Made by a program: the position numbers and the translations under genes
The notes under the pieces: generated by a model
Databases searched by the model: none
Seen by the model: the letters and a program-made list of their open reading frames with translations, nothing else
What the model was told of the DNA's origin: nothing
Assembly (NCBI RefSeq): GCF_026891035.1
Contig: NZ_JAPTGG010000003.1
Location: 310,001-374,000, forward strand
DNA: 64,000 bases
From: Dasania phycosphaerae
Lineage (GTDB): Bacteria > Pseudomonadota > Gammaproteobacteria > Pseudomonadales > Dasaniaceae
Reading direction: 5' to 3'
In this document: piece by piece, positions 35,456-44,595 of the stretch
Position numbering within the stretch: the stretch's first letter is position 1
Layout of the letters: each line of letters begins with the position of its first letter

Positions 35456-36382
35456 ATGCGCATAATCATAATGACCAGCCTCTTTTTGCTGGCGGTGCCT
35501 ATAGCCATGGCGGGTATTTATAAGTGGGTAGATGAGCAGGGGCGGGTACATTTTTCCGATCAAAAACCCAAAGCGGCTAGCTATGAAGATATAGAAAGCC
35601 GCTTGTTTGGCCGCGGTAATGTTTTTAAAAGCACTGTTAAAGATCAGCAAAGCCAGTTACTGGCGAACCTTGGCGACAAAATTACAGCTGGGGTGCCACA
35701 GCAAACAGATCTGTTTTTTGTAGGCTTTGCCGGTGACGCCAAACAAAATGTATTTATGAAAGAAACCCTATACGCTAAAAATTTATTTGATAGCAGCTTT
35801 CAAACCAGCGGCCGCTCTATTGCCCTGATTAATAATAGCCAAACCACAGCTCACTATTTAGTGGCCAGCAACCATAATCTAGCGCGGGTGCTCAAGGCCG
35901 TAGGCGAAAAGATGGACGAGGAGGACATACTGTATTTGTACCTAACCTCCCACGGCTCTAAAGAACATAAGTTGTCGGTAGACTTTCCCCCGCATACGGT
36001 AAAAGATTTTGGTGGCCATGAAATACGGCGCATGCTGGATGAGGCCGGGATTAAATGGCGTATAGTGGTTGTGTCAGCCTGTTACTCAGGGGGTTTTATA
36101 GAGCCACTTAAAAACGACTATAGCGTGATTGCCACCGCCGCCGATGCTGTTAATACATCCTTTGGTTGTGCTGATAACCGCGATTTCACCTTTTATGGTG
36201 AGGCCCTGTATAAACGGCAAATGTCCATAGGGGTAGGTGTGCTAGAAGCGCTGGATGGCGCGCGACCTATTATTCAGTCCATGGAGGCACAGATCAATGT
36301 GACGCACTCCAATCCCCAGTATTGGCTGGGGCGCGAGGCCAGGCAAAAGCTAGTGACTGAGCCGCGTTTGCAGGGGCGTTAA
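35456..36382 (+). CDS. Secreted C13-family (legumain-like) cysteine peptidase with DUF4124 domain
   Basis: 308 residues. A signal peptide (1-19) leads to a DUF4124 module (GIYKWVDEQGRVHFSDQKP, 20-38), then a caspase-fold peptidase C13 domain. Catalytic His H166 in YLTSHGS and Cys C209 in VVSACYSGGF are both in place. It probably acts in the periplasm or at the envelope. DUF4124 is usually an envelope-associated module; its joining to a C13 peptidase suggests anchoring. It follows the YdjM-like gene by 34 bp. Confidence 0.85.
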   Translation: MRIIIMTSLFLLAVPIAMAGIYKWVDEQGRVHFSDQKPKAASYEDIESRLFGRGNVFKSTVKDQQSQLLANLGDKITAGVPQQTDLFFVGFAGDAKQNVFMKETLYAKNLFDSSFQTSGRSIALINNSQTTAHYLVASNHNLARVLKAVGEKMDEEDILYLYLTSHGSKEHKLSVDFPPHTVKDFGGHEIRRMLDEAGIKWRIVVVSACYSGGFIEPLKNDYSVIATAADAVNTSFGCADNRDFTFYGEALYKRQMSIGVGVLEALDGARPIIQSMEAQINVTHSNPQYWLGREARQKLVTEPRLQGR

Positions 36383-36544
36383 GTTTGCTGGTATCACCCT
36401 GTTAGGGGGGGGGATTGCTTGCGGCGCTAGCCTAAACAAATAGCTCCCGTTCCGCTAATAGGCTACAGGCTGATACACAGGCCAGCGTTGGCACTATCTG
36501 TTAAACTGCCGCGCCTACAGAGTTGATCACCGTCAAAGGGGCAT

Positions 36545-37408
36545 ATGCTGGCCATGTTAAGAGTTGTACTGCTATTTTTAGTTTGCGTCACTGTGGCGCA
36601 GGCGGCTTCCCCGGTATGGAAAATCTCGCAAGGCGATAAGCAACTCTATATCGCCGGCACCGTGCATGTACTGGCACAACAGGATTACCCGCTGCCTAAA
36701 CCCTTTGAGCTAGCTTATGAGGCCGCGACTACCCTGGTATTTGAAACCGATATGGCGGCCATGCAAGGGCTGGCGTTTCAACAGGCCCTGTTACAGGCCA
36801 TGAGCTATCATGACGGCCGCAGCTTAAAAACTGTGTTAGAGCCTGCTACCTATCAGGCGCTGGCCAGCTTTGCCAGCAGCAGAGGCGTGGCCTTAGAGGC
36901 CATGGATCCATTCAAACCCGCTATGGCGGTTATGACGCTAACCCTGGTAGAGCTTAAGCGTTTGGGGCTAGGTGAAGCGGGTGTGGATGCCTATTATTAT
37001 GCCAAGGCGCTTAGCGATAATAAAAACACCGGCCATTTGGAAAGTGTAAACCAACAGCTATCGTTTATTGCCACCATGGGCCAGGGCCGTGAAGATGAAT
37101 TTGTGCAGTACTCACTTAATGATATAGAGACCCTGCCCGAGATGATGCGCCAGCTTAAGCAGGCTTGGGCGCAGGGTGATTTAGCTACCCTCAACCGTAT
37201 TGCCTTACTGCCCTTGCAGCAGCAATTCCCGGCGATTTATCACAGCTTGATAGTGCAGCGCAATCAAGCCTGGATGGAGCCCATACTATCCCTATTGGAT
37301 TCCGCCCCCACCGAGCTGGTGTTGGTAGGGGCTCTACACCTAGTCGGTGAAGATGGCTTGCTTGAACAGTTAGCCAAAAAGGGTTATACAGTAGAGGCTC
37401 TAAAGTAA
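36545..37408 (+). CDS. TraB/GumN family protein
   Basis: 287 residues with a signal peptide (1-20, AQA-AS). Tiki/TraB-type metal-site motifs are visible: AGTVHVL near the N-terminus, E69 in FETDMA, RNQAWMEPI and VGALHLVGEDGLL near the C-terminus. Members are candidate periplasmic metallopeptidases of the EreA-ChaN-like clan; the bacterial substrate is unknown. RBS AAGGGG lies 5 bp before the ATG. Confidence 0.88.
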   Translation: MLAMLRVVLLFLVCVTVAQAASPVWKISQGDKQLYIAGTVHVLAQQDYPLPKPFELAYEAATTLVFETDMAAMQGLAFQQALLQAMSYHDGRSLKTVLEPATYQALASFASSRGVALEAMDPFKPAMAVMTLTLVELKRLGLGEAGVDAYYYAKALSDNKNTGHLESVNQQLSFIATMGQGREDEFVQYSLNDIETLPEMMRQLKQAWAQGDLATLNRIALLPLQQQFPAIYHSLIVQRNQAWMEPILSLLDSAPTELVLVGALHLVGEDGLLEQLAKKGYTVEALK

Positions 37409-37446
37409 AACTATAACAATAAAACTAAGTAAGAAGCAGACCCCCC

Positions 37447-37884
37447 ATGACAGATAGAGAAGCTATTATTGACCATACTCGCAGTTGGGGTAGGGCGTAT
37501 TTAAATGGCGATATAGATGAAATTCTTAGTCACTACAGTGACGACGCCCTAATGATTACCTTTGACGGCATTATTGCCAAAGGTCACGACAAAATACGCA
37601 GCATTTATGAGCTGTGGCTGAAAGTCGGTAATCCCTTAGAGCTCAACTACGAAACCGTTGATGTTGTGGTCAACGGCGATATGGCCTATCACGTTTTAAA
37701 ATGGCACGGCATATTTCAAGAGCCCTATGGCAATGAGATGATGTGCGGCGCTTGCCAGTCCATCCTGAGGCGGCAAGACAATGGCCAATGGCTGTGGGTG
37801 TCAGAGGTGGTCTGTGCCGATATAGACTCCATAGAGGTATTAGATACCTTGCCTAACATTAGTGCTGATTTAAACGTGATTTAA
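37447..37884 (+). CDS. NTF2-like (SnoaL/DUF4440-type) protein
   Basis: 145 residues forming one cone-shaped NTF2 fold: an N-terminal helix pair with SWGRAYLNGDIDEILSHYSDDALMITFDG, followed by beta strands including VSEVVCADI. No signal peptide. Such proteins are small-molecule-binding proteins or isomerase-like enzymes; the ligand is unknown. It sits 38 bp after the TraB gene, with a poor RBS (AGAAGCAG). Confidence 0.78.
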   Translation: MTDREAIIDHTRSWGRAYLNGDIDEILSHYSDDALMITFDGIIAKGHDKIRSIYELWLKVGNPLELNYETVDVVVNGDMAYHVLKWHGIFQEPYGNEMMCGACQSILRRQDNGQWLWVSEVVCADIDSIEVLDTLPNISADLNVI

Positions 37885-37956
37885 ACCCCGTCCTCTTTTT
37901 AATTTTGCTATAGCTGGTTACGGCTTATAGGCGTTTACTCGTCTACTATCTAAGGC

Positions 37957-37980
37957 AGCAGTATTGATAGCAATACTGCT
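37957..37980. other. Perfect 10-bp inverted repeat
   Basis: AGCAGTATTG / CAATACTGCT with a 4-nt loop (ATAG), between the NTF2-like gene and the M20 peptidase gene. There is no T-run, so it may be a protein site or an mRNA leader hairpin of the peptidase gene. Confidence 0.5.
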
Positions 37981-38041
37981 AGGCCATATAGCCCTGCGCG
38001 ATAGCAAGGCAATAGCTAGCATAAAAGGAAGAGGGCAAGCG

Positions 38042-39442
38042 ATGAAACAGTATAAAACGCTAAGTTTTTTATTAGGTCTATTGTGTTGTTGGCCACTGGT
38101 GAGCACTGCGCAAAGCGTTGTAAGCCACAGCCAACAGCAGGCCTTAACAATATTGCGCGACAGCGTGGCCATGCGCACCGTGGCGGGCCACGGCAAGGTA
38201 CCAGAATTGGCGCAGTATTTAACGCAACAATTACTGAGTGCCGGTTTTCAACAACAAGATATAACACTAATACCGGTAGCCGATACTGTCGCCTTGGTGG
38301 CGCGCTATAGAGCCAAGCCCGGCGCTAGCCAAAAACCTATATTGTTGTCAGCCCATATGGATGTGGTGGATGCCAAGCCAGAGGATTGGTTGCGCGACCC
38401 CTATACGCTTACCGAAGAGGCGGGCTATTTTTTTGGCCGCGGTGTAGCTGATAATAAATTTGCCGTGTCGGTGTTAACCGCCACTTTTATGCGTTTAAAA
38501 TCCGAAGGCTACCAGCCTAGCAGAGATTTAATCTTGGCTTTTTCTGGCGATGAAGAAACCTTGATGCATACCACCCAGGCCTTGGCCGGTGAGTATCGCC
38601 ATCTTATTGATGCCGAATATGCCATTGTGGCCGATGGTGGCGGTGGCCTGCTGAGTGAGCAGGGCGAGGCCGTTTCTTTCACCATAGACACCGCAGAAAA
38701 AACCTATGCCAGTTTTACTGTTACGGCAACTAACCCCGGCGGCCACAGCTCGCTGCCCAGAAAAGATAATGCCATTTATGATTTAGCCAAGGCCTTAGTG
38801 AAGTTAGATGAATTTCAGTTTCCTGTGATGGAAAGCGAACTGACCCGCGAGTTTTTTCGTCAAACCGCGCCGCTAATTGGCGGCGAAGTTGGCAAGGCCA
38901 TGAACGACTTTGTGCGCGGCGTGAACAAGGCACAAGCAATAACCGTGTTGCGCAGTAAACCAGAATACATAGGCAGTTTAGGGACTACCTGTGTGGCAAC
39001 CTTATTATCGGCTGGCCATGCCGAAAACGCGCTGCCGCAATCGGCCACCGCTACGGTTAATTGCCGTATTTTCCCCGGTGTTAGCGTAAACGATACCTTG
39101 CAAACCTTAAAACAAGTGGTAGCCAATGAGCATTTACAGTGGCAGGTATTGGATCAGCCTAAAGTCAGTGATGCCTCACCCTTGCGCAAAGATGTATTCG
39201 ACGCCGTCGCCAGAGCCATACACCCCTACTTTCCCGATTTGCCTATTATCCCCCACATGGCTTCGGGGGCATCCGATGCCTTACATTTTCGCGCGGCAGG
39301 TATACCTTGCTATACCCTCTCTACTATTTTTCAAAAATCATCCGACGAATTTGCTCATGGCTTAAATGAACGGGTAGCCGTGCATAACTTACCCAGAGCC
39401 ATGGGTATTTGGTATGCACTGCTAAAAGATATTAGCCAATAG
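38042..39442 (+). CDS. Secreted M20-family metallopeptidase
   Basis: 466 residues from ATG 38042, chosen because GAGGG lies 6 bp upstream and it opens with a clean signal peptide (ending STAQS). An upstream TTG frame would bury that signal. Zinc-site motifs are in order: SAHMDVVDA, RGVADNK, SGDEET and, near the end, FAHGLNERV. The central dimerisation insert is at about 210-330. It probably cleaves short peptides or N-acyl amino acids in the periplasm. The S9 peptidase gene follows 38 bp later, so the two may form one peptide-degrading operon. Confidence 0.92.
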   Translation: MKQYKTLSFLLGLLCCWPLVSTAQSVVSHSQQQALTILRDSVAMRTVAGHGKVPELAQYLTQQLLSAGFQQQDITLIPVADTVALVARYRAKPGASQKPILLSAHMDVVDAKPEDWLRDPYTLTEEAGYFFGRGVADNKFAVSVLTATFMRLKSEGYQPSRDLILAFSGDEETLMHTTQALAGEYRHLIDAEYAIVADGGGGLLSEQGEAVSFTIDTAEKTYASFTVTATNPGGHSSLPRKDNAIYDLAKALVKLDEFQFPVMESELTREFFRQTAPLIGGEVGKAMNDFVRGVNKAQAITVLRSKPEYIGSLGTTCVATLLSAGHAENALPQSATATVNCRIFPGVSVNDTLQTLKQVVANEHLQWQVLDQPKVSDASPLRKDVFDAVARAIHPYFPDLPIIPHMASGASDALHFRAAGIPCYTLSTIFQKSSDEFAHGLNERVAVHNLPRAMGIWYALLKDISQ

Positions 39443-39480
39443 CAATAGCGCTGCGCACTTATTAACAAGGAACTATAAAT

Positions 39481-41490
39481 ATGATGAACAAAATAATCGC
39501 TTTAAGTTTTGTGTTGCTGGCGCCCTCTCTATTGTGGGCAGAGTCCGCACCGAAAGTGGCTATGCAAGTGGCCGACCTTAATCGCATAGTGGATGTGAGT
39601 GCGCCTAGCTTTTCTCCCGATGGCAGCCAATTGGTGTATGTGACTAACAGGGTTAATGGCGACATAGACAAATACCAAAGTGATATATGGACGGTGCTCT
39701 ATCAAGGCGGTAAAGCCAAACAGCTGACCCACACTGAAGAACGCAGCGAATGGTCACCGCAATACAGCCCCGATGGTAAACACATTGCTTTTTTAGCCAG
39801 CGATAAAGATGACGACAGCACTCAGCTTTTTATGATGAAAGCCAGTGGTGGCAGTGTTAAACAGTTAACGCATATAGTTGGCGGGGTAGTGGCCTTTGAT
39901 TGGGCCCCCGACAGCCAGCGCTTGGTGTTGTCGGCCTGGGCCAATGAGCCACAACCTAATAAAGCAGGCACCGCGCCGCCTATAGTGATAGATAGATTTC
40001 AATTTATGTTAGATGAAGTGGGCTATTTAACGACGCAACGCAGCCACTTATTTATTGTTAATGTTAAAAACAAAAAACTAAGCACGCTACTGGCTGGCAA
40101 TCAGGATTACTGGATGCCGGTGTGGTCGCCAGATGGCCAGTGGATAGCCTATGTCACTAAAGACCCAAATAAAACAAATTTAGATGCCGACCGCCATGCC
40201 GATAGCGATGTATTTATTGTGCAGGCTAACGCTACGAATGGCAGTGTTGTGCCGCAGCGTATCAGCCAAGCTACAGCCACCGATGTGGACCCCTATTGGG
40301 CCTCACCACCGCAATGGTCGCCCGATAGCCAGCAATTGGTTTGGCTAACCAGCAACGAAAGTAAATGGTTTTTCTATGCCCCCAGTCAGCTGAGTGTGGC
40401 CAATATCAATACTAAAAAAGTTCGCCAGTTGGCGCGCATAGATAGGTTTTTTTACCTGCCCAAGTGGTCGCCCGATGGCCAGTCTATTTATGCCTTAATT
40501 GAGCAAGACCGATACACCAGCCTGGCTAAAATAGATGCCAGCAGCGGCAGTATTGATTACTTAAATAAAGCTGAGCACTTCACTATGGATTACGATATTG
40601 CCAGCCAAGGCCATATCGCGCTGTTAAACAGCAACCCGCAGCGGCCCTTTGAAATCATGGCATTGGATAAAGCCATGCGGCCATTAAGCCATCACAATGC
40701 TTGGCTGCAAGAGCGGCAATTAGCAAGCACCCAAGCCTTTAGTTTTAACAACCAAGGCCATGAGATAGGCGGCCTATTAATGCTGCCTTTGAATTATCAA
40801 GCCGGGCAGCCGGTGCCTACTATTTTTCGTATACACGGCGGCCCAGTTTATCAATTTAGCCATGAGTTTATGAGTGATTGGCAAATCTACGCCGCTAAAG
40901 GTTACGCGGTAGTGGGCATCAACCCGCGCGGCTCTTCAGGCAAGGGTTTTGATTTTTCCAAAGCCATTTATGCCGACTGGGGCAATGTCGATGCCAGTGA
41001 TATATTGGCGGGCAGTGATTATTTAATACAGCAAGGCATAGTCGATAAAAACCGTATGGGCATAGGCGGTTGGAGCTACGGTAGTATGCTAAGTAATTAT
41101 GTTATTGCCAGCGATACCCGATTTAAAGCGGCAGTGAGTGGTGCTGGCACCGCCAATATTTTTGGCACCTACGGCCACGATCAATACAGCAGAGAGTATG
41201 AATACGAACTGGGCACCCCCTGGCATAATAGTGAAAATTATCAGCGGGTGAGCTTTCCATTTTTACAGGCGGATAAAATCACCACGCCTACCTTATACCA
41301 ATGCGCCGAAAAAGATTTTAACGTGCCTTGTTTAGGTGCAGAGCAAATGTACCAGGCCTTAAAATCTTTAAACATCGCCACCCAGTTGGTGATTTATCCC
41401 GGTCAGTATCACAGCCTGACTGTGCCCAGTTATCTGATTGACAGAATGCAGCGCAATCTCGCTTGGTACGATAAATACCTGCGGCATTAA
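39481..41490 (+). CDS. S9-family prolyl oligopeptidase-type serine peptidase, exported
   Basis: 669 residues. A signal peptide (1-20) precedes a beta-propeller of PD40/WD-like repeats (about 35-410; several SPDG units). The alpha/beta-hydrolase domain has nucleophile S532 in GGWSYGS, an acid in CAEKDFNVP and His in GQYHSL. It cleaves short, often proline-containing, peptides in the periplasm. A strong terminator follows. With the M20 gene just upstream it suggests use of oligopeptides. Confidence 0.93.
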   Translation: MMNKIIALSFVLLAPSLLWAESAPKVAMQVADLNRIVDVSAPSFSPDGSQLVYVTNRVNGDIDKYQSDIWTVLYQGGKAKQLTHTEERSEWSPQYSPDGKHIAFLASDKDDDSTQLFMMKASGGSVKQLTHIVGGVVAFDWAPDSQRLVLSAWANEPQPNKAGTAPPIVIDRFQFMLDEVGYLTTQRSHLFIVNVKNKKLSTLLAGNQDYWMPVWSPDGQWIAYVTKDPNKTNLDADRHADSDVFIVQANATNGSVVPQRISQATATDVDPYWASPPQWSPDSQQLVWLTSNESKWFFYAPSQLSVANINTKKVRQLARIDRFFYLPKWSPDGQSIYALIEQDRYTSLAKIDASSGSIDYLNKAEHFTMDYDIASQGHIALLNSNPQRPFEIMALDKAMRPLSHHNAWLQERQLASTQAFSFNNQGHEIGGLLMLPLNYQAGQPVPTIFRIHGGPVYQFSHEFMSDWQIYAAKGYAVVGINPRGSSGKGFDFSKAIYADWGNVDASDILAGSDYLIQQGIVDKNRMGIGGWSYGSMLSNYVIASDTRFKAAVSGAGTANIFGTYGHDQYSREYEYELGTPWHNSENYQRVSFPFLQADKITTPTLYQCAEKDFNVPCLGAEQMYQALKSLNIATQLVIYPGQYHSLTVPSYLIDRMQRNLAWYDKYLRH

Positions 41491-41514
41491 TCATCTTTTA
41501 AGTACTGACTATTA

Positions 41515-41545
41515 AACAGGCCTTAGCGATAAGGCCTGTTTTTTT
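41515..41545 (+). terminator. Rho-independent terminator after S9 peptidase gene
   Basis: An 11-bp perfect stem AACAGGCCTTA / TAAGGCCTGTT with a GCGA tetraloop, followed by T5. Confidence 0.92.
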
Positions 41546-41553
41546 ATAGGGCT

Positions 41554-41588
41554 TTCTGGCCCTACTCACAACAGTAAACTGGTTCTAT
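41554..41588 (+). promoter_or_regulatory. Paired 23-bp-phased operator (putative MocR site), remote copy
   Basis: TTCTGGCCCTAC (41554-41565) and AACTGGTTCTAT (41577-41588) have the same 23-bp phase as the three pairs at 9.3, 10.3 and 14.1 kb. The second half-site is identical to the one before the nitrilase gene. It lies upstream of the secreted serine hydrolase gene. An inverse half-site-like CTGGTACTTAT is at about 41668-41678. Confidence 0.58.
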
Positions 41589-41776
41589 GCGTCAGTTTCG
41601 CCCTTGCTAGTATTTACTGGCCCTGAGTTTGTTATTGGCTGTGGCTATCACAAATTCAGGTTAGGGGGATAAGTACCAGCAGCAAGCAGAATATTTTTAG
41701 CCCCCTCTATGTTTAGCCCGCGCAGGACGGCAAGGCTGTAATGCACAGCAATATCAATCACAGATTGGGGATAATA

Positions 41777-44296
41777 ATGAATACAACACTCTTTAATTCC
41801 TGTTTGTTACTGGCATCGTGCACCATTTTGCCGGTATCCGCAGATATACATGAAGACTTTGAAGACGGCGACTTTAACGGTTGGCAAACCACCGGCACGG
41901 TGGCCATTAACAGCACTAAGGCGATAGGTAATTACTCTATGCGCTTAAAAGGTGGTGCCAGCGCCGAGCGCAGCTTTGCCGCCGATGGTGATGTTAGCGT
42001 AGCACTGGCCGCCACCAGTTTAGAAACCGGTGATTACTGCGATGTTTATGTTTCTGAGGACGGTCAAAACTGGGGCAGCTCATTAATCAATTTAAATAAA
42101 AACCAAGACAATGGAGTTTTTACCAGCGCCACCACAACGACCTCAGGCGGAACAACCTATATACGCTATGTGCAAACCGGCTCTGCCGCAGATTACTGCT
42201 ACGCCGACGGCATTAGCATAGTCGGCGCAGGGGTGCCGGCACCCAGTGTAGCCGTTAATGGCAGCGGCGCCTTTGGCACTGTGCTGGTGGGTAACAGTGC
42301 CAGTACGGTGATTACCGTGGCCAACAATGGCAATGCAGACCTAAATGTCACCTCCATTACTGGCGCGGTTAACCCCTTTAGTTTGGCCAATGATAATTGC
42401 TCAAATAGCACCGTGGCTGCGGGCAGTGACTGCAGTGTTGAGCTGGTGTTTGCTCCCACAGCGGCTGGCAGTTATAGCGCCACTCTCAGCATAGCCAATA
42501 ACGATGCCGAGCAAACCTTGGCGCTTAGCGGTACCGGCAGCAATGAGCCACCGCCCCCTAGCGGTAACTTAGCGGTGTTTAGCGGCGATGGTAATGTGGC
42601 GCGCAGCCAGCTAAGCCTCAACCAGTTGCAAGGCAGCAGCTTGGCGATGATGGATTTTTCACACTACAGCCATGGTGTGCCAGAAATCAATTCTGAAAAC
42701 TCTAGCGCCAAACAACCCAGTAATACGTTTCAGGGTCGATTAGTTTTAAACGTAGGCAATAGCACCTTAATGAATTTCAACGAAACCACTTCCGGCCGGG
42801 CCCAAGCGGGTAATTATAATAACCCCGCCATGTTACCCGCCTTTGATTTTGAATTTGTGCAGGTAGGCTCACATATTATTCCCAAAAATCGCGGCCTAGT
42901 GGTAAGCGGCAATATAGGCGCGCCAGATTATGCGGATTGGAATTATATTTTAGAGCCGGGTCGTGTGTGGGACGAAAACAACGACGCCGGTTATAGCCGT
43001 GTTGCCATCCCTTTTGCCTTGCAAGAAAATCAGGCCAACTGCACCCACAACGGCATACTGAGTTTTGCCTTTAAAGATGACGGCAGCATCACCAATGTGG
43101 CCGTGCAAGTTGGCGGCGAAACCTGCTTGTATTTTCAATACGATATGTGGAAGTTAGTGCCGGCGCAATATATACCCGCTGCGGTATCTGGGGCGGCTAA
43201 TCTCATCGCGGATTATGAAAGCGAAGTACTTAATCGCCTGCCCTTAAAACCCATAGCGGAATTGGCCAATGATTACCCCAGTGCCAATATCAACGTGGCC
43301 AATATCGGCAGCGAGCAATCATCAGCACCGACTACCCATGGTGTGTTATACAACGGTGTGCATTATGCGGCGCCCTGTAGCACGCGCCATGGTGATTACC
43401 CATACTGCTCGGTAATGAGCCTGCCCTCATACTCTACCGCAAAAACAGCGGTGGCTAATTTTGCCTTTGCTTTATTAGTTGAGCAAAATAGCGCGGCTAA
43501 AAATATGATGGTGGCTAGTCATGTTAGCGAATGCCAAGACAGCATCAATGGCACGGCATCTATATGGAGCGACGTAACAGTAGAGAACGCCTTGGACATG
43601 GCCACCGGTAATTATCGCCTAGCATCATACGAAGGGGATGAAGGCAGTACCGCTACTGTTAATGAATTTTTCTTAACCTTTACCCACGACGAAAAAATTC
43701 AGCATGCCTGTGAGCGCTACATACGCAAGGCCACACCTAATACCCACTTTTCTTATCATTCATCCGATACATATATAGCTGGTGTCGCTATGGATAATTA
43801 TTACAGTGGTGATTTATTTACCAAGCTGGTTGATGAAGTCTATAAGCCATTAACACTCAGTCCTGTTACCTACACCACCGTGCGCACAGAAGATGCCAGC
43901 GCCGACCCTTATTGGAGCCACGGTATGACCTGGCACGCCGATGATATGGTGAAGCTGGGGCAGCTAATCAATGATCGTGGTGTGATCAATGGCCAGCAAG
44001 TGCTCAATGGCGCGATTATGGATGACATGCTGCTTAAAGGTGGCGACTTAGGCTTAGAAACCTACGGCTCAGAGTCGCGTTACCTCAACGGTGTGTGGAC
44101 CTACGACATGGGCCAGCGCAGCAATGCCCTATGCCCAGCGGGCTCTTGGGTGAGCTATATGTCGGGCTATGGTGGCATAGGCATAGTAATGTTCCCCAAT
44201 AATGCGGTGTACTACTATGTAAGCGACAGCGGCAGCTTCGCCTTTGGTGGCGCCGAGGCCGAGCTACATAAAATTAGTAATATCTGCGGTAGCTAG
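41777..44296 (+). CDS. Secreted serine hydrolase (beta-lactamase/DD-peptidase fold) with ASH-type domain
   Basis: 839 residues from ATG 41777, which has GGGGA just upstream and starts a signal peptide; an ATG 36 bp earlier would bury it. Residues about 22-150 resemble a jelly-roll adhesion/carbohydrate module. Residues 155-265 are a choice-of-anchor-D/ASH immunoglobulin-like domain (NNGNADLNVTSITG, VFAPTAAGSYSATLSI), then a Pro-rich linker. The C-terminal part is a penicillin-recognising hydrolase with S-T-A-K (SxxK) and a later Y-H-S (YxN/S-type) motif. The KTG-box position reads SGYGG. Exported, substrate unknown. The paired repeat upstream links it to the MocR module. Confidence 0.82.
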   Translation: MNTTLFNSCLLLASCTILPVSADIHEDFEDGDFNGWQTTGTVAINSTKAIGNYSMRLKGGASAERSFAADGDVSVALAATSLETGDYCDVYVSEDGQNWGSSLINLNKNQDNGVFTSATTTTSGGTTYIRYVQTGSAADYCYADGISIVGAGVPAPSVAVNGSGAFGTVLVGNSASTVITVANNGNADLNVTSITGAVNPFSLANDNCSNSTVAAGSDCSVELVFAPTAAGSYSATLSIANNDAEQTLALSGTGSNEPPPPSGNLAVFSGDGNVARSQLSLNQLQGSSLAMMDFSHYSHGVPEINSENSSAKQPSNTFQGRLVLNVGNSTLMNFNETTSGRAQAGNYNNPAMLPAFDFEFVQVGSHIIPKNRGLVVSGNIGAPDYADWNYILEPGRVWDENNDAGYSRVAIPFALQENQANCTHNGILSFAFKDDGSITNVAVQVGGETCLYFQYDMWKLVPAQYIPAAVSGAANLIADYESEVLNRLPLKPIAELANDYPSANINVANIGSEQSSAPTTHGVLYNGVHYAAPCSTRHGDYPYCSVMSLPSYSTAKTAVANFAFALLVEQNSAAKNMMVASHVSECQDSINGTASIWSDVTVENALDMATGNYRLASYEGDEGSTATVNEFFLTFTHDEKIQHACERYIRKATPNTHFSYHSSDTYIAGVAMDNYYSGDLFTKLVDEVYKPLTLSPVTYTTVRTEDASADPYWSHGMTWHADDMVKLGQLINDRGVINGQQVLNGAIMDDMLLKGGDLGLETYGSESRYLNGVWTYDMGQRSNALCPAGSWVSYMSGYGGIGIVMFPNNAVYYYVSDSGSFAFGGAEAELHKISNICGS

Positions 44297-44335
44297 CCTA
44301 GCCAACCTAGCTGACAAGCAAGAGACTGTTACACT

Positions 44336-44367
44336 AACCCGCTCTGTAGCTACAGGGCGGGTTTTTT
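44336..44367 (+). terminator. Rho-independent terminator after the serine hydrolase gene
   Basis: AACCCGC / GCGGGTT outer stem plus inner CTGTA / TACAG pairing, ending in T7. Confidence 0.9.
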
Positions 44368-44389
44368 TATGGGTGTATGAACAGCTCCC

Positions 44390-44459
44390 AGAATAATCCT
44401 AACTTAGTCATACAGGCAAAAGCCTACAACTGTCCGAAATAATTCTGACTTGGTCATAC
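44390..44459 (+). repeat. Imperfect 24-nt direct repeat pair
   Basis: Two copies (44390-44413 and 44436-44459) match at 19 of 24 positions, sharing AATAAT..CT.ACTT.GTCATAC. The second runs straight into the inverted repeat at 44456-44477. Probably remnants of a dispersed intergenic element. Confidence 0.6.
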
Positions 44460-44477
44460 CGGGCCACGACCCGGTAT
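44456..44477. repeat. REP/dRS3-like inverted repeat
   Basis: ATACCGGG-(6 nt)-CCCGGTAT inside GTCATACCGGG...CCCGGTATCCA. This resembles the GTCAT-CCC...GGG-ATCCA type of short repeat scattered in many proteobacterial genomes. Together with the direct repeats it fills most of the 299-bp gap before the NYN gene. Confidence 0.55.
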
Positions 44478-44595
44478 CCACGCAGAGCTAAACTTTTATG
44501 CCGCCCTAGGCTAGCGCACGTGTTATCGTGTTGTGCAGGCGCGGGTTAATTGGCCTGTATAAATACTACACCTGTTATAAAAGTTATTAATTGCT

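Noticed and set aside
36415..36423. Run of nine G residues
   Set aside because: Intergenic, 120 bp before the next start and not in any frame; no phase-variable gene is affected that I can see.
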